DNA from: Streptomyces rubrogriseus
GTDB taxonomy: Bacteria; Actinomycetota; Actinomycetes; Streptomycetales; Streptomycetaceae
Length of the DNA: 64,000 nt
Direction: 5' to 3'
Assembly (NCBI RefSeq): GCF_027947575.1
Contig: NZ_CP116256.1
Coordinates: 5,146,001-5,210,000 of the forward strand
The position numbers were made by a program, and so were the translations under genes. Shown here in pieces: positions 1 through 9,929 of the stretch. The number at the start of each line of letters is the position of its first letter. Position 1 is the stretch's first letter. The notes under the pieces are model-generated. The model saw nothing but the letters and a program-made list of their open reading frames with translations. It was not told the origin of the DNA and did not search any database.

Positions 1-833
1 TCCTGGTCGTGCTGGCGGCGGTGGCCGAGATCAACCCGATCTGGACGTACGGCCCCTACCGCCCCGACATCGTCTCCACCGGCTCGCAGCCGGACTGGTA
101 CGTCGGTTTCCTGGAGGGCTCGCTGCGGCTGATGCCGCCGTTCGAGACGGCGGTGGCGGGCCACACGGTCATGTGGAACGTGCTGGTGCCGGCGGTCCTG
201 CTGCCGGGCGCCCTGTTCGCGGTGCTGTACGCCTATCCGTTCTTCGAGCGGTGGGTGACGGGCGACCACGAGGAACACCACCTGTGCGACCGGCCCCGGG
301 ACAAGCCCGTCCGCACCGGGCTGGGCGTCGCCGCGATCGTCTTCTACGGCATCCTGCTGCTGGCCGGCGGCAACGACATCCTCGCCCACACCTTCCACGT
401 CTCGCTGAACCTGCTCACGTGGATCTTCCGCGTCTCGCTGGTGCTGGCACCGCCGCTGGCCTTCGTCGTGACCAAGCGGGTCTGCCTGGCACTCCAGGAG
501 CACGACCGTGAGCGCCTGACCGAGGGCGAGGAGACGGGCGAGGTGCACCAGACCCTCGCGGGCGGCTACGCCGAGAGCCACGGTCCCCTCGACCCCGAGG
601 AGCGTCACGTGCTGCGGGCGCGCAGGCAGCCCGCACCGCTCGCGCCGTCCCCGAAGGTGGGCGACGCGCCGCACGTGGGCCGGCTGCGGGCGACGCTCAG
701 CGAGTGGTACTACGGCGACCGGGTCGACGTAGAGGACGCGGAGCCGGAACGGGAACGGGAGTCGGTGGCGCAGACGGAGGCGTCGGCGGAAGCGGTGGAA
801 CGGGGCTCCTACTCGGGCGAGCCGGAGCGCTGA
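1..833 (+). CDS. qcrB: Cytochrome b subunit of a bc1-type complex, 3' part (qcrB-like)
   Basis: The gene enters the window already open: the first full codon is at position 3 and there is no start here, so the N-terminal half with the heme-binding helices lies outside. What remains starts around VVLAAVAEINPIWTYGPYRP, contains the cytochrome b hallmark SQPDWYVGF near the Qo side, and has three to four hydrophobic segments followed by a long charged tail of about 110 residues. Such tails are usual in actinobacterial QcrB, which works in the menaquinol:cytochrome c branch as part of a bcc-aa3 supercomplex. The 3' end overlaps the oppositely oriented ctaF-like gene by 25 bp. Because ctaD/ctaF paralogs lie next to it, this is probably a second respiratory set rather than the main qcrCAB operon. 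That is inference, since qcrA and qcrC are not visible. Confidence 0.9.
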   Translation, partial: LVVLAAVAEINPIWTYGPYRPDIVSTGSQPDWYVGFLEGSLRLMPPFETAVAGHTVMWNVLVPAVLLPGALFAVLYAYPFFERWVTGDHEEHHLCDRPRDKPVRTGLGVAAIVFYGILLLAGGNDILAHTFHVSLNLLTWIFRVSLVLAPPLAFVVTKRVCLALQEHDRERLTEGEETGEVHQTLAGGYAESHGPLDPEERHVLRARRQPAPLAPSPKVGDAPHVGRLRATLSEWYYGDRVDVEDAEPERERESVAQTEASAEAVERGSYSGEPER

Positions 834-1219
834 ACGCCCCGGTCGGCGTACTGGAAGACCAGTCCGCAGACCCCCATGGCGAGCAGGCCGAAGCCGATCA
901 GGGCCAGCCACAGGCCGAAGACGATGCCGAACGCGAGCACCACGGCGGCCAGCGCGATGCTGATCGGCCAGGCGCTGCGCGGCGGGAAGAAGTCGATCGG
1001 ACCCGCGGTGTCCACGACCTCACCATCGCCGCGGTCCTGCGCCCGCAGCCCGCGCCTGCGGTACTGCACGCGCAGGAAGAACGCGACGAGCGAGGCCATC
1101 AGGAAGGCGAGGACGAGGGCGGCGGTGCCGGCGGGCTCACGGGACCACCAGCCGTAGAGGGCCGCCTCGGCGCCGAAGAAGACCGCCACACCGGTGAACA
1201 GACGGGATTCGGTCCTCAC
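809..1219 (-). CDS. ctaF: Cytochrome c oxidase subunit IV, actinobacterial type
   Basis: A 136-residue membrane protein starting [10 protein letters not shown]. It has the actinobacterial CtaF layout: an N-terminal pair of helices (about residues 4-50), a charged stretch containing [13 protein letters not shown], and two more helices before a short polar tail. CtaF is the small fourth subunit of the aa3 oxidase. The GTG start at 1217-1219 overlaps the TGA of ctaD by four bases (GTGA), so the pair is almost certainly translationally coupled. The C-terminal codons overlap the end of the convergent qcrB-like gene by 25 bp, leaving no room for a conventional terminator between them. Confidence 0.9.
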   Translation of the reverse strand: MRTESRLFTGVAVFFGAEAALYGWWSREPAGTAALVLAFLMASLVAFFLRVQYRRRGLRAQDRGDGEVVDTAGPIDFFPPRSAWPISIALAAVVLAFGIVFGLWLALIGFGLLAMGVCGLVFQYADRGVQRSGSPE

Positions 1220-2892
1220 TGCACATGCCTCTGATCGTGTCGGGCGACGTCGGGGTGGTGGAGGTCGAAGGCCGGGGACTCGGAGCGGATCCGGGGCAGG
1301 GACGTGAAGTTGTGGCGCGGCGGCGGGCTGCTGGTGGCCCATTCGAGGGAACGGCCGTAGCCCCAGGGGTCGTCCCGCCCGACCTTCTGGCCGTAGTGGT
1401 GGGTGCGCCACACGTTGTAGAGGAACGGCAGTGTGGACAGCCCGAGGAGGAAGGCGCCGATGGAGCTGATGGTGTTCAGCGTGGTGAAGCCGTCCGCGGC
1501 CAGGTAGTCGGCGTAGCGGCGCGGCATGCCCTGCTCGCCGAGCCAGTGCTGGACGAGGAAGGTGGTCTGGAAGCCGACGAAGAGGGTCCAGAAGTGGATC
1601 TTGCCGAGGCGTTCGTCGAGCAGTTTGCCGGTGAACTTCGGCCACCAGAAGTAGAAGCCGGCGAACATCGCGAAGACGACCGTGCCGAACAGCACGTAGT
1701 GCAGGTGGGCGACGATGAAGTACGAGTCCGTCAGGTGGAAGTCCAGGGGCGGGGAGGCGATGAGGACGCCGCTCATGCCGCCGAGCAGGAAGGTCACCAG
1801 GAAGCCGCACGCCCACAGCATGGGTGTCTCGAAGGAGAGCGAGCCGCGGATCATCGTGCCGATCCAGTTGAAGAACTTCACCCCGGTCGGCACGGCGATG
1901 AGGAACGACATGAGGGAGAAGAACGGGAGCAGCACGGCGCCGGTGGCGAACATGTGGTGGGCCCACACCACCGCGGAGAGAAAGGTGATGGCGATGGTGG
2001 CGCCGACCAGGCTGACGTAGCCGAAGATCGGCTTGCGGCTGAAGACCGGGATGATCTCGGTGACGATGCCGAAGAACGGCAGCGCGACGATGTACACCTC
2101 GGGATGGCCGAAGAACCAGAACAGGTGCTGCCACAGCAGCGCCCCGCCGCCCGCCGCGTCGAAGACGTGCGCGCCGAACTTGCGGTCGGCCTCGAGCATC
2201 AGCAGCGCGGCGGTGAGCACGGGGAAGGCGGGCAGTACCAGGATCGACGTGAACAGGATGTTCCAGGTGAAGATCGGCATCCGGAACATGGTCATGCCGG
2301 GGGCGCGCAGGCAGATGATGGTGGAGATGAAGTTGACGGCGCTGAGCGTGGTCGACACGCCGCTCACCACCAGGCCCATCGTCCACAGGTCGCCGCCGGG
2401 GCCCGGGCTGAAGGTGGCGCTGTTCAGCGGCGCGTAGGCGAACCAGCCGAACGAGGCCGCTCCCCCGGGCGTCAGGAAGCCCGACACCACCATCAGTCCG
2501 CCGAACAGGTACATCCAGTACGACAGCGCGTTGAGCCGGGGGAAGGCCAGGTCGGGGGCGCCGATCTGCAGGGGCATGATGACGTTGGTGAACCCGGCGA
2601 ACAGCGGGGTCGCGAACAGCAGCATCATGATGGTGCCGTGCACGGTGAACAGCTGGTTGTACTGCTCGTTGCTGAACAACTGGAGCCCGGGCCGGGCGAG
2701 TTCACTGCGCATCAGCATGGCGAGGACGCCGCCGAGGAGGAAGAAGCCGAACGACGTCGCGAGGTAGAGATGGCCGATCACCTTGTGATCGGTCGTCGTG
2801 GCCCACCGCACCAGTACCCGGCCCAGCGTGCGGTTCGTCCGCTGCCGAGCCGGGGTCCGGCGCGGCGACTTCGTCCTTCTGTCCACCGCCAT
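1216..2892 (-). CDS. ctaD: Cytochrome c oxidase subunit I
   Basis: A 558-residue heme-copper oxidase catalytic subunit in the cytoplasmic membrane; it reduces oxygen to water and pumps protons. Family signatures are intact: HGTIMMLLF in helix [13 protein letters not shown] (CuB histidine and cross-linked tyrosine), [10 protein letters not shown] (the other CuB histidines) and [10 protein letters not shown] (heme ligands). About twelve hydrophobic segments run through the protein, the normal length. I chose the ATG at 2890-2892 ([10 protein letters not shown]) because the upstream in-frame extension looks like untranslated sequence. The gene is paired with ctaF, but no ctaC (subunit II) or ctaE (subunit III) lies in the window. 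Streptomyces often carry a second ctaD outside the main cluster, and I infer this is that copy. Confidence 0.93.
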   Translation of the reverse strand: MAVDRRTKSPRRTPARQRTNRTLGRVLVRWATTTDHKVIGHLYLATSFGFFLLGGVLAMLMRSELARPGLQLFSNEQYNQLFTVHGTIMMLLFATPLFAGFTNVIMPLQIGAPDLAFPRLNALSYWMYLFGGLMVVSGFLTPGGAASFGWFAYAPLNSATFSPGPGGDLWTMGLVVSGVSTTLSAVNFISTIICLRAPGMTMFRMPIFTWNILFTSILVLPAFPVLTAALLMLEADRKFGAHVFDAAGGGALLWQHLFWFFGHPEVYIVALPFFGIVTEIIPVFSRKPIFGYVSLVGATIAITFLSAVVWAHHMFATGAVLLPFFSLMSFLIAVPTGVKFFNWIGTMIRGSLSFETPMLWACGFLVTFLLGGMSGVLIASPPLDFHLTDSYFIVAHLHYVLFGTVVFAMFAGFYFWWPKFTGKLLDERLGKIHFWTLFVGFQTTFLVQHWLGEQGMPRRYADYLAADGFTTLNTISSIGAFLLGLSTLPFLYNVWRTHHYGQKVGRDDPWGYGRSLEWATSSPPPRHNFTSLPRIRSESPAFDLHHPDVARHDQRHVQ

Positions 2893-3034
2893 GCGGCGGA
2901 GAGTACCCAGGCGCCCTGGACTCAGGCCCACGACCACGCCGAGGCCGGCGCGGGGCGTCCGGCGGATGGGCCACCTGGCGCACGCGGGCACGGACCGGAC
3001 GGTGCCGGATCCGCGCCCGCTCGCGGCGATCGGG

Positions 3035-5858
3035 TTACGAGGCGTCGAGCACGGTGCCGGTCAGCACCGGGCCCTGCGGTTCGCCCTCGTCGTCGGTGTT
3101 CTGGAAGCCGACGTACTCGGTGGGCTCCGCGATCTCGTCGCCGACGGTGGGCACGGTCACCTCGGTCTCCGTCTCACCGGGCGGCACGGAGACCCAGAGC
3201 GCGAAGTAGTCCAGCCGGGAGAGCGGGACCTCACCCTCCGGGACCACACCCACCGTATCGACGAGCCAGTCGTGGTCGACGTCCTTGGTGGACAGCTCGG
3301 GACGGGTGCCGTCGGGGACCGGTACCAGCACGGAGTACAGGTCCACGTCGGCGGGTTCCGAGAGCGAGACCCGCCAGCGCAGCGGCTGCCCCTCGGTGAC
3401 CTCGTCGGCGACGGGCGTGACATCGATCTTCGGCACCGGGTCGTCCTCCGCGACCGTCACGCCGCCGGCGTAGGAGCCGACGACCGAGCCGTGCACCGCC
3501 TTGACCAGCAGGTCGTGGTTCGAGTCGCCGCCGTAGCGCTTGTTGCCCGTCACCTTGACGGGCACGTCGACGAAGGGGCGGCCGGAGCGCACGGTGACCA
3601 GGCGCTCCTCGACCGCCGTGCCGAACCCTTCCATGACGTACATCCGGACCGTTCCGGTGCCCTTGCCCGAGACCCGCACCGGGACGTGGTAGGTGCGCAC
3701 GCCGGAGTCGCCCTCCTCGACCGTCGTCCGGCCGACGTCGACGCGGGCCAGCGGGGCCGGCCGCACCTGGGGCGTGCCGGGGTGCCAGGCGTAGGCGTCC
3801 ATCAGCCAGGCCTTGCCGGCCCGGGAACGGGGCGTCAGTTCCAGCGCGGTGACCCGGCGCAGGTCGACTCCGGCGCGGGTGGCGGCGGTGAGCGGTACGC
3901 GCAGTTCCTGCGCCCAGTAGGAGGCGGTGCGTTCGCTGCCCGGCAGGCCGTCGGCGCGGACTGCGCCGAGGGTGGCACGGCGGCCGGCGGCGTCGGTGAC
4001 GGCCACGTCGAGCCGGGTGTCGGTGCTGCCCGGCGGCACGATGACGCGCAGGGCGAGGCTCCGTGCGCCGTTCAGGGAGACGGGTGTGCCGGGACGGACC
4101 CGGGCCGCGGTGCCGGGCGCGGACCAGTCCAGGGCGATCGCGCCGCGGCCGGTCTCGCGTTCCGGCTGCCAGTACGCGAAGTGCGGTGAGGAGCCGTGCG
4201 CGTCCTCGCCGAGGCAGGCGACGCCCGGGGCGGGGTCGACCGCGGAGCACAGGCGTCCGCCGCCGGTCACCCGCAGGCCGGCTGTCCGGCAGGAGTCCGG
4301 CGCCGCGGTCGGCGCCGACCGCGTGGGTCAGCACCCGGGCCGGGTCGGCCGAGGGGGCGCGGCGGCCGGTGCCGTCGACCAGTTCGCGCACCCGGTCGTC
4401 ACCGGCGACGAACAGCCGGGCGGCGGCGGCGACGTAGGTCGCGCCGGCCCGGTGCTGCTGCCCGGCGGTGAGCCGGGTGGGGCGGTCCGCCGAGCAGACC
4501 GGGTCGGGGTCCTCGGGGTCCTCCCAGAAGTCGTCGGAGGCGGGCGCCTGGGCCAGGCCTGGCGTCCACTCGGTGTTGAAGTAGTTGTGGTTGGCGCCGG
4601 TGATGTAAACCGCGCTGTGCAGGGCGCGGCCCCGGCTCACTCCTCGGGTGCCGTCGACGTACAGCTGCCCCTGGAGGTCGGAGACGTCGCCGTCGCAGCC
4701 CGGCAGGATCGTCAGGGACGGCACGTCGGGCACCGGGTTCTGGCCGAAGGCGGTGGGACCGATGAGCACGGTGCCGCGGATGTTCCAGCGGGCCCGCTCC
4801 GGGTGGCCGTCCTGGTCCGCGGGCGGCGGGTACAGGCTGTCCATGGCCGCCCGGTCGACGCCTTCGCCGCCTCGGGAGTGGCCGACCAGCAGGACGCGGG
4901 AGAGGTCGGCCTTCGGGCCCCGGCGTACGGCGGCCGGGGCGGTGGAGGTCCTGGTGCCCCAGTCGGCCCAGCGGGCCAGGTGGGAGCGCACCAGTGACGA
5001 GCGGGCCTGGGCACCGCCGTCCTCGAGGTCGCCGTCCTGGCCGTTGATGCCGTTGGCGGAGATCGAGACGGTCACATAGCCCTGGGAGGCCAGCAGTTCC
5101 TGGTCCTGGAGGTAGCCGCGGTGGCTGGGGATGGGCCGGGCGTCGTCGGCGCAGGGCCAGTCGATGGTGACGGCCTCCTCGCCCTGGCCGGGGACGTAGC
5201 AGGTGGCGTGGCGGCCGTGCAGGAAGAGCGCGAGGGGGCGTTTGCCGGTCGCTCCCTTCGGTGCGACGACCACGCCGCGCATCTCGACCGGGGCGGACAG
5301 GCCGGGCAGTCGTACCGGGTCGAGCGTGTACTCGCCGGTGGTGGTGGCGAACCGGCCGGGCCGGCCCGGGTCGACGGTGCCGGCGGGGAGCTGGGGCGGG
5401 AGTTTCGCCTCGGGCGCCTGGGAGGGGCGGCGCTGCCGGGCGGCGGCTCCCGGGTCCTGGTCCAGCCGGCGGCCCGCGGCGCGGACCTGGAGGTCGGTCA
5501 GCCCCTCGGGTCCGCCCGGCCGGGCCTCGTCCAGTGGTAGGCGGAAGGTCCTGCCGTCGCGGTCCGGTTCCGGTACGCCGAGGAGGCGGCCGGCGGTGTG
5601 GAACTCCACCCGTGCGTCGCCGGGCGGCACGGCTCGCGGGGAGCGCCACTCCAGGGATCTCGCCTCGCCGGTGCCGGTGATCCGCCAGCCGGGCGGCAGG
5701 TCGGCGGTGCCGTTCGGTACCGCCCGTACGGATGCGGGTCCGCCGGGCGGTTCCGGCGCGGCCTGGGCCGCGGCGGGCGCGGCGCCCACCAGGGTCAGGG
5801 CCGCCGTCGCGGCGGCCCACAGCGTTCGAGCACGTATCAAGAATCCGCTCCTCAACAC
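3035..5858 (-). pseudogene. Large secreted alpha/beta hydrolase, reading frame broken near 4290-4330
   Basis: Two frames must be joined to recover one protein of about 940 residues. The first frame (from ATG 5858) gives a signal peptide (LWAAATAALTLVGAAPAAAQA) and an alpha/beta-hydrolase domain with an HGRH oxyanion-type motif near residue 214, nucleophile Ser328 in GHSRGG, and a likely catalytic His in GANHNYF near residue 423. Coherent protein in this frame fades just after VLTHAVGADR. The second frame takes over (CRTAGLRVTGGG onward) and continues to the stop at 3035 with a jelly-roll-like segment (FAYWQPERE to AYAWHPG) and two Calx-beta-like repeats, each with a TVEEGD/EVTEGQ core. In-frame stops rule out reading straight through. 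A one-base indel in the GC-rich stretch around 4290-4330 is the simplest cause; it may be a real mutation or a sequencing error. The natural substrate is unknown. Confidence 0.75.
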
Positions 5859-5943
5859 CTCGGTAGAACCTCGGTCCGGGGCAACGCCCTTACGGGCGCC
5901 CCCTGTTGGAGGAGGGGAAGGAGATCCTTCGGGTTGCCTGTGA

Positions 5944-5971
5944 GCCGTCGGCCGTCAGCCGTCGGCCGTCA
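5944..5971. repeat. 14-bp tandem duplication at the lipoprotein stop codon
   Basis: GCCGTCGGCCGTCA occurs twice head to tail (5944-5957 and 5958-5971). Each unit is itself two 7-bp half repeats. The second copy supplies the stop codon of the GerMN lipoprotein gene, so copy-number slippage here would change or extend that protein's C terminus. Confidence 0.8.
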
Positions 5972-6607
5972 GCCGCCGGTCCCTGCGACGCTTCCGCCGG
6001 TGCCGGGGGGCGCCTCGCTCTCGGCGGTCCCTGGGTCCGCGGGGGTCTCGCGGGCGCCGCCGCCGAACGGGCAGTCGTCGCTGGAGCGGCCGGCCAGCCG
6101 GCCGCCGGGCTGCTCCACGGTCACCTGCGCCCTGCCCAGCGCGGGGTCCTGCCGCAGCCGGGCGACGGCGACCGTGCAGGCCAGCTGGTCGACGGCCGTG
6201 TCGCTGAGGAGCCCGGCGCTCCGCGGCAGCTGGACGGTGACCCCGGTGCCGTCGGTGCGGATGGTGGGGGCCTCGGCCGCGGGCGGCAGCTCGGTCGTCA
6301 GCCCCCTCCCGCGCTCCCGGTCGTCCGGTCCCCTGAACAGCATGAGCACGCTGCTGCCGAGGTCGGTCGGGCCCGGCACGGTACGGTCCACCGCGACCAG
6401 GGACCCGTCCTCGACGAAGTAGAGCGGGACCTTGACCAGGGGCACCGCCTCGGGCACGGACTCCGAGGGCACGGACGTGACGCCCGGATCCAGGACGCCG
6501 GTGGCGGGTTCGCCCGCCTCGACGACTCCGGTCTCGGGTATGCCGCAGGCGGAGAGCGGGAGCAGCGCCGCGATCAGCAGCGGGAAGGCGCGCGCGGACG
6601 GTTTCAT
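5969..6607 (-). CDS. GerMN-domain lipoprotein of a two-component operon
   Basis: A 212-residue predicted lipoprotein: the signal peptide runs to a clear lipobox (LLPLSACGIPET, Cys at about residue 21). It is followed by a Pro/Glu/Val-rich spacer and a GerMN-like domain (from about VPLYFVEDGSLVAVDR to LACTVAVARLRQDPALGRAQVTVEQPG). The ATG overlaps the kinase stop by four bases (ATGA at 6604-6607), so it is the third gene of a regulator-kinase-lipoprotein operon. This order recalls MtrA-MtrB-LpqB, where LpqB is a GerMN lipoprotein that modulates the kinase, but this protein is much shorter than LpqB (about 600 residues). I infer a role as an envelope modulator of the cognate kinase. Confidence 0.8.
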   Translation of the reverse strand: MKPSARAFPLLIAALLPLSACGIPETGVVEAGEPATGVLDPGVTSVPSESVPEAVPLVKVPLYFVEDGSLVAVDRTVPGPTDLGSSVLMLFRGPDDRERGRGLTTELPPAAEAPTIRTDGTGVTVQLPRSAGLLSDTAVDQLACTVAVARLRQDPALGRAQVTVEQPGGRLAGRSSDDCPFGGGARETPADPGTAESEAPPGTGGSVAGTGG

Positions 6608-8115
6608 GTGCGGTCCTCCTCCGCCGGGGGCGGTGTCCGCTCCTCCGTGTCGTCCGGGCGCAGCGGCAGGACGACCGTGAAGACGGCGCCGCCTTCCGGG
6701 TGGTTGGCCGCCCGGACGGTGCCGCCGTGCAGGCGTACGTTCTCCGTGGCGATGGACAGCCCGAGGCCGCTGCCCTCGCTCCGGGCGCGGGCGTCGGCCG
6801 ACTTGTAGAAGCGGTCGAAGACGTGGGGCAGGACGCCCTCGGGTATGCCGTCCCCGCCGTCGTGGACGGTGACGACCGCCTGTCTTCCGGCCCGGGGGTC
6901 GTCCTCGGCGTGCAGGTTCAGACGGACCGGGGGCGCGCCGTGCCGGAGGGCGTTGGCGACGAGGTTCGCCACGACGACGTCGAGGCGGCGCGGGTCGACG
7001 CGGCCGCGCAGCTCTCCCGGCTCCGGCAGGCCGGTCTCCACGGTGTCCTGCCAGCCGCGGGTGGCGAGCGTGCGGCGCAGGGACTCGGCGAGATCGATCT
7101 CGTCCAGGTGCAGGGCGGCCGCGCCCGCGTCGAAGCGGGAGATCTCCATCAGGTCGTCCACGAGCGCGGCCAGCTTCGTGGTCTCCGTGCTGATCAGGCG
7201 TACGGCCGTCGCGGTGTCCTCGTCCAGCCCGGCCGCGTCCTCGTCCAGCACGTCGGTGACCGCCGACATCGCCGCCAGCGGGGTGCGCAGTTCGTGGGAG
7301 ACGTCCGCGGCGAAGCGGCGGGCACCGGCCTCCATGCGCCGCAGTTCGGCCACCGAGCCCTCCAGTGCCGCGGCGGTCTCGTTGAAGGTGCGGGAGAGGT
7401 CGGCGAGTTCGTCGGAGCCCTGCACCGCGAGCCTGGTGTCCAGGTGGCCCTCGGCGATGCTCCGGGTCGCCCGGCGCAGCGCCCGCACCGGCCGCAGGAC
7501 ACCCCGGGCGGCCAGGAGGGCGATCAGGACGGCCAGCACCAGGGCGGGCACGGTGGCGCGTTCGATCGCGGTGACCAGCGCGTCGACGTAGCCCTGCTCC
7601 TCCTGCTGCGGCACGGTGAGGTAGACCTCGAGACCGGAGGCCTGCCGCTCGGTGCTGTACAGGCCGGCGAAGGTGACGGGCATGCCGACGACGAGGGCCG
7701 AGTGGCCTTGGTGCGAGACCCGCTGGAACACGGTGGCCCGGCGGGAGCGCACGGACTCGCGCATCGCCGGGGACAGTTCCCCGAACGAGTCCCCGGGGAG
7801 GGACGTGGCGCTCTTCTCCCGGTAGGCGACCAGGACCCGCCACTGCTGGGACCGTCCGCCCCTGGACACGTCGTTGGCGAACGAGTTCAGGCCGGCCGCG
7901 TCGGGCGGGAACCGGTAGTTGGGGACCAGGGTGTTGACGCGATGCCGGAACTCCTCGATCACCGTGTCCTGGCTCTGTTGCAGGACACCGGTGCGTGCCT
8001 CGCGGAAGGTCAGTGCGCCGGTGGTCACCGTGGCCACGACGGCGACGAGGGTGAAGGTCACCACCAGTCGCAGGCGCAGCCCCATCAGTGCGCGCAGCAC
8101 CCGGGGAGCTCTCAC
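6604..8115 (-). CDS. Sensor histidine kinase
   Basis: A 503-residue membrane kinase. TM1 is at about residues 14-35, an extracytoplasmic sensor of about 150 residues follows, and TM2 lies at about 189-207. Next come a HAMP linker (RPVRALRRATRSIAEGHLDTRL), the dimerisation box SHELRTPL with phosphoacceptor His274, and an ATPase domain with N box NLVANALRHG, G1 DGGDGIP and G2 GSGLGLSIA. The GTG start at 8113-8115 overlaps the response regulator stop (GTGA) and its own stop overlaps the lipoprotein ATG, so all three genes are coupled. The stimulus is unknown; the large extracytoplasmic loop and the lipoprotein partner suggest envelope sensing. Confidence 0.93.
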   Translation of the reverse strand: MRAPRVLRALMGLRLRLVVTFTLVAVVATVTTGALTFREARTGVLQQSQDTVIEEFRHRVNTLVPNYRFPPDAAGLNSFANDVSRGGRSQQWRVLVAYREKSATSLPGDSFGELSPAMRESVRSRRATVFQRVSHQGHSALVVGMPVTFAGLYSTERQASGLEVYLTVPQQEEQGYVDALVTAIERATVPALVLAVLIALLAARGVLRPVRALRRATRSIAEGHLDTRLAVQGSDELADLSRTFNETAAALEGSVAELRRMEAGARRFAADVSHELRTPLAAMSAVTDVLDEDAAGLDEDTATAVRLISTETTKLAALVDDLMEISRFDAGAAALHLDEIDLAESLRRTLATRGWQDTVETGLPEPGELRGRVDPRRLDVVVANLVANALRHGAPPVRLNLHAEDDPRAGRQAVVTVHDGGDGIPEGVLPHVFDRFYKSADARARSEGSGLGLSIATENVRLHGGTVRAANHPEGGAVFTVVLPLRPDDTEERTPPPAEEDRT

Positions 8116-8801
8116 CGGGGTCCGAACCGGTAGCCGAAGCCGCGCACCGTGTGCACGTAGCGCGGGCTGCCCGGCGACTCACCGATCTTGGACCGCAGTC
8201 GCTTGACGCAGGCGTCCACGAGCCGCGCGTCCCCGTGGTAGTTGTGCTCCCACACGGCCTCCAGGAGCTGCTGGCGGCTGAACACCTGCCCGGCCGAGGC
8301 GGACAGGGTGAGCAGCAGCCGCAGTTCGGAGGGGCCGAGGGCGACCGGTCGTCCCTGGTGGGTGACGGTCAGCCCGGCCCGGTCGATGACCAGGTCGCCG
8401 TGGTGTTCGGTGCGCGGTGTGCCCTGGTCGTCCGAGGTGCCGCCCACGCGGCGCAGCACGGCGCGTATGCGGGCGTCCAGGATGCGGGCGCGGACCGGTT
8501 TGACGACGTAGTCGTCGGCTCCGGCCTCCAGTCCGACGACGATGTCGGTGTCGTCGCCGCGGGCGGTGGCCATGATGATCGGCACCTGGTCGTGGGCGCG
8601 TATGCGGCGGCACACCTCCAGGCCCGACATGCCCGGCAGCATCAGGTCGAGGACCACGGCGTCGGGCCGGAAGGACCGGAGCTGCTCCAGTCCGTCCTCC
8701 CCCGTCGCGGCGGCGGCGACCTCGTGTCCCTGCCGGCGCAGGGCCAGTCGCACGCCGTCCCGGACGGCGCGGTCGTCTTCGATGATCAGGACCCGTGGCA
8801 T
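8112..8801 (-). CDS. OmpR-family response regulator
   Basis: A 229-residue regulator with an N-terminal receiver (acidic pocket EDD at residues 8-10, phosphoacceptor Asp52 in VVLDLMLPG, conserved Lys in DDYVVKPV) and a C-terminal winged helix (about residues 130-229, ending RYVHTVRGFGYRFGPR). The start was set at ATG 8799-8801 (MPRVLIIEDD) because receiver domains begin within a few residues of this motif; an upstream in-frame start would add a non-homologous extension. It is the first gene of the operon and the partner of the kinase that follows. Confidence 0.93.
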   Translation of the reverse strand: MPRVLIIEDDRAVRDGVRLALRRQGHEVAAAATGEDGLEQLRSFRPDAVVLDLMLPGMSGLEVCRRIRAHDQVPIIMATARGDDTDIVVGLEAGADDYVVKPVRARILDARIRAVLRRVGGTSDDQGTPRTEHHGDLVIDRAGLTVTHQGRPVALGPSELRLLLTLSASAGQVFSRQQLLEAVWEHNYHGDARLVDACVKRLRSKIGESPGSPRYVHTVRGFGYRFGPR

Positions 8802-8914
8802 GGACCTCAGTATGCGTGTGCGCGGGTGGCGGGCCACGGGCGGGTGACGGCTGTTACACAGCGGTCCAAATGCGGTCCACGGACGATCACACGCCCCGGG
8901 CAGGCTTTGTGATC

Positions 8915-9883
8915 ATGAACGAGCGCCGCCGACCGACTCCCCCACCGTCCTCCGCCGCGGGCCGCCGACGCCGCGGTGGCCGCTCCCGCCGCCGACGGGG
9001 TACCCGGTCCCGTCTGCTGTGGCCGGGGCTCGCGGCCGGGACCGTCCTGGTGATCGCCGGCGGGCTGGCCCTCAGGGGAGCCTCGGAACCCTCCGGCGGC
9101 CCCACCGACACGGCCGGTGCGTCCTCCGTGACCGAGGACCCCGGCTCGCGCGGGGCCGGCGGGACGGGGGACGCGCCGAAGGAGGAGCCGACCGCCTCGC
9201 CGGCGGACAGGAAGGACGGGAAGGACGGGAAGGACGGGGACGAGACGGGCGAGGCGGGCGGGAAGGACGAGGGGAAGGGGAAAGGGCAGGACGAGAAGCC
9301 GGACCCCGGCTCGATTCCGTCGTCCGGGCCCGGGACGTTCGCCACCGCGGACGGAAACGGTGACCGGGTCGGCGGGAGCGGGCGGACGCTCACCTACGTG
9401 GTGCAGGTCGAGGACGGCATCGGCATGTCGGCACCGGACGTCGCGGCCGAGGTCGACCGCATCCTGGCCGACGAGCGAGGCTGGACGGCCGACGGGAAGA
9501 CGGGGTTCCGACGGGTGTCCGGCGGCGCGTCCGACTTCCGGGTACGGCTCGCCACGGCGGGGACGGTGGACGACATCTGCGGCCAGTACGGCCTGGACAC
9601 CGGCGGCGAGGTCAACTGCAACGTGGGCCAGGACGTCATGGTCAACCTCAAGCGGTGGCTCCTGGCCACGCAGTACTACGCGGACGACGTCACGTCGTAC
9701 CGGGCGCTGATCATCAACCACGAGGTCGGGCACTTCCTCGGCCACGGCCACGAGGGCTGTCCCGGGGCGGGGCGTCCGGCGCCGGTGATGATGCAGCAGA
9801 TCAAGGGGCTGCACGGCTGCCGGACCAATGTCTGGCCCTACGACGCCGACGGCCGGCCCGTCACGGGGCCCGCGGTGGGCTGA
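8915..9883 (+). CDS. Membrane-anchored DUF3152 metalloprotease-like protein
   Basis: A 322-residue protein with an Arg-rich cytoplasmic N terminus (residues 5-32), one membrane segment (about 35-54), and a long low-complexity linker rich in Lys, Asp, Glu and Gly, including three KDG repeats near 100-108. The C-terminal DUF3152 domain (about 150-322) contains a zinc-peptidase motif, HEVGHFLGHGHEGCPG, with His269, Glu270, His273 and a third histidine at 277 or 279, plus paired cysteines. DUF3152 proteins are common in Streptomyces; proteolytic activity is suggested by the motif but is not established to my knowledge. The gene is divergent from the response regulator, separated by about 110 bp. 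Confidence 0.85.
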   Translation: MNERRRPTPPPSSAAGRRRRGGRSRRRRGTRSRLLWPGLAAGTVLVIAGGLALRGASEPSGGPTDTAGASSVTEDPGSRGAGGTGDAPKEEPTASPADRKDGKDGKDGDETGEAGGKDEGKGKGQDEKPDPGSIPSSGPGTFATADGNGDRVGGSGRTLTYVVQVEDGIGMSAPDVAAEVDRILADERGWTADGKTGFRRVSGGASDFRVRLATAGTVDDICGQYGLDTGGEVNCNVGQDVMVNLKRWLLATQYYADDVTSYRALIINHEVGHFLGHGHEGCPGAGRPAPVMMQQIKGLHGCRTNVWPYDADGRPVTGPAVG

Positions 9884-9929
9884 GCGCGACGGTATTCATG
9901 GTCGTGAACAGAAATCATATACCAGACCG

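Noticed and set aside
1225..3399. A 724-codon open frame on the plus strand opposite ctaD
   Set aside because: Composition is Glu/Gly/Arg/His-rich and featureless, and the opposite strand encodes an unmistakable oxidase subunit I.
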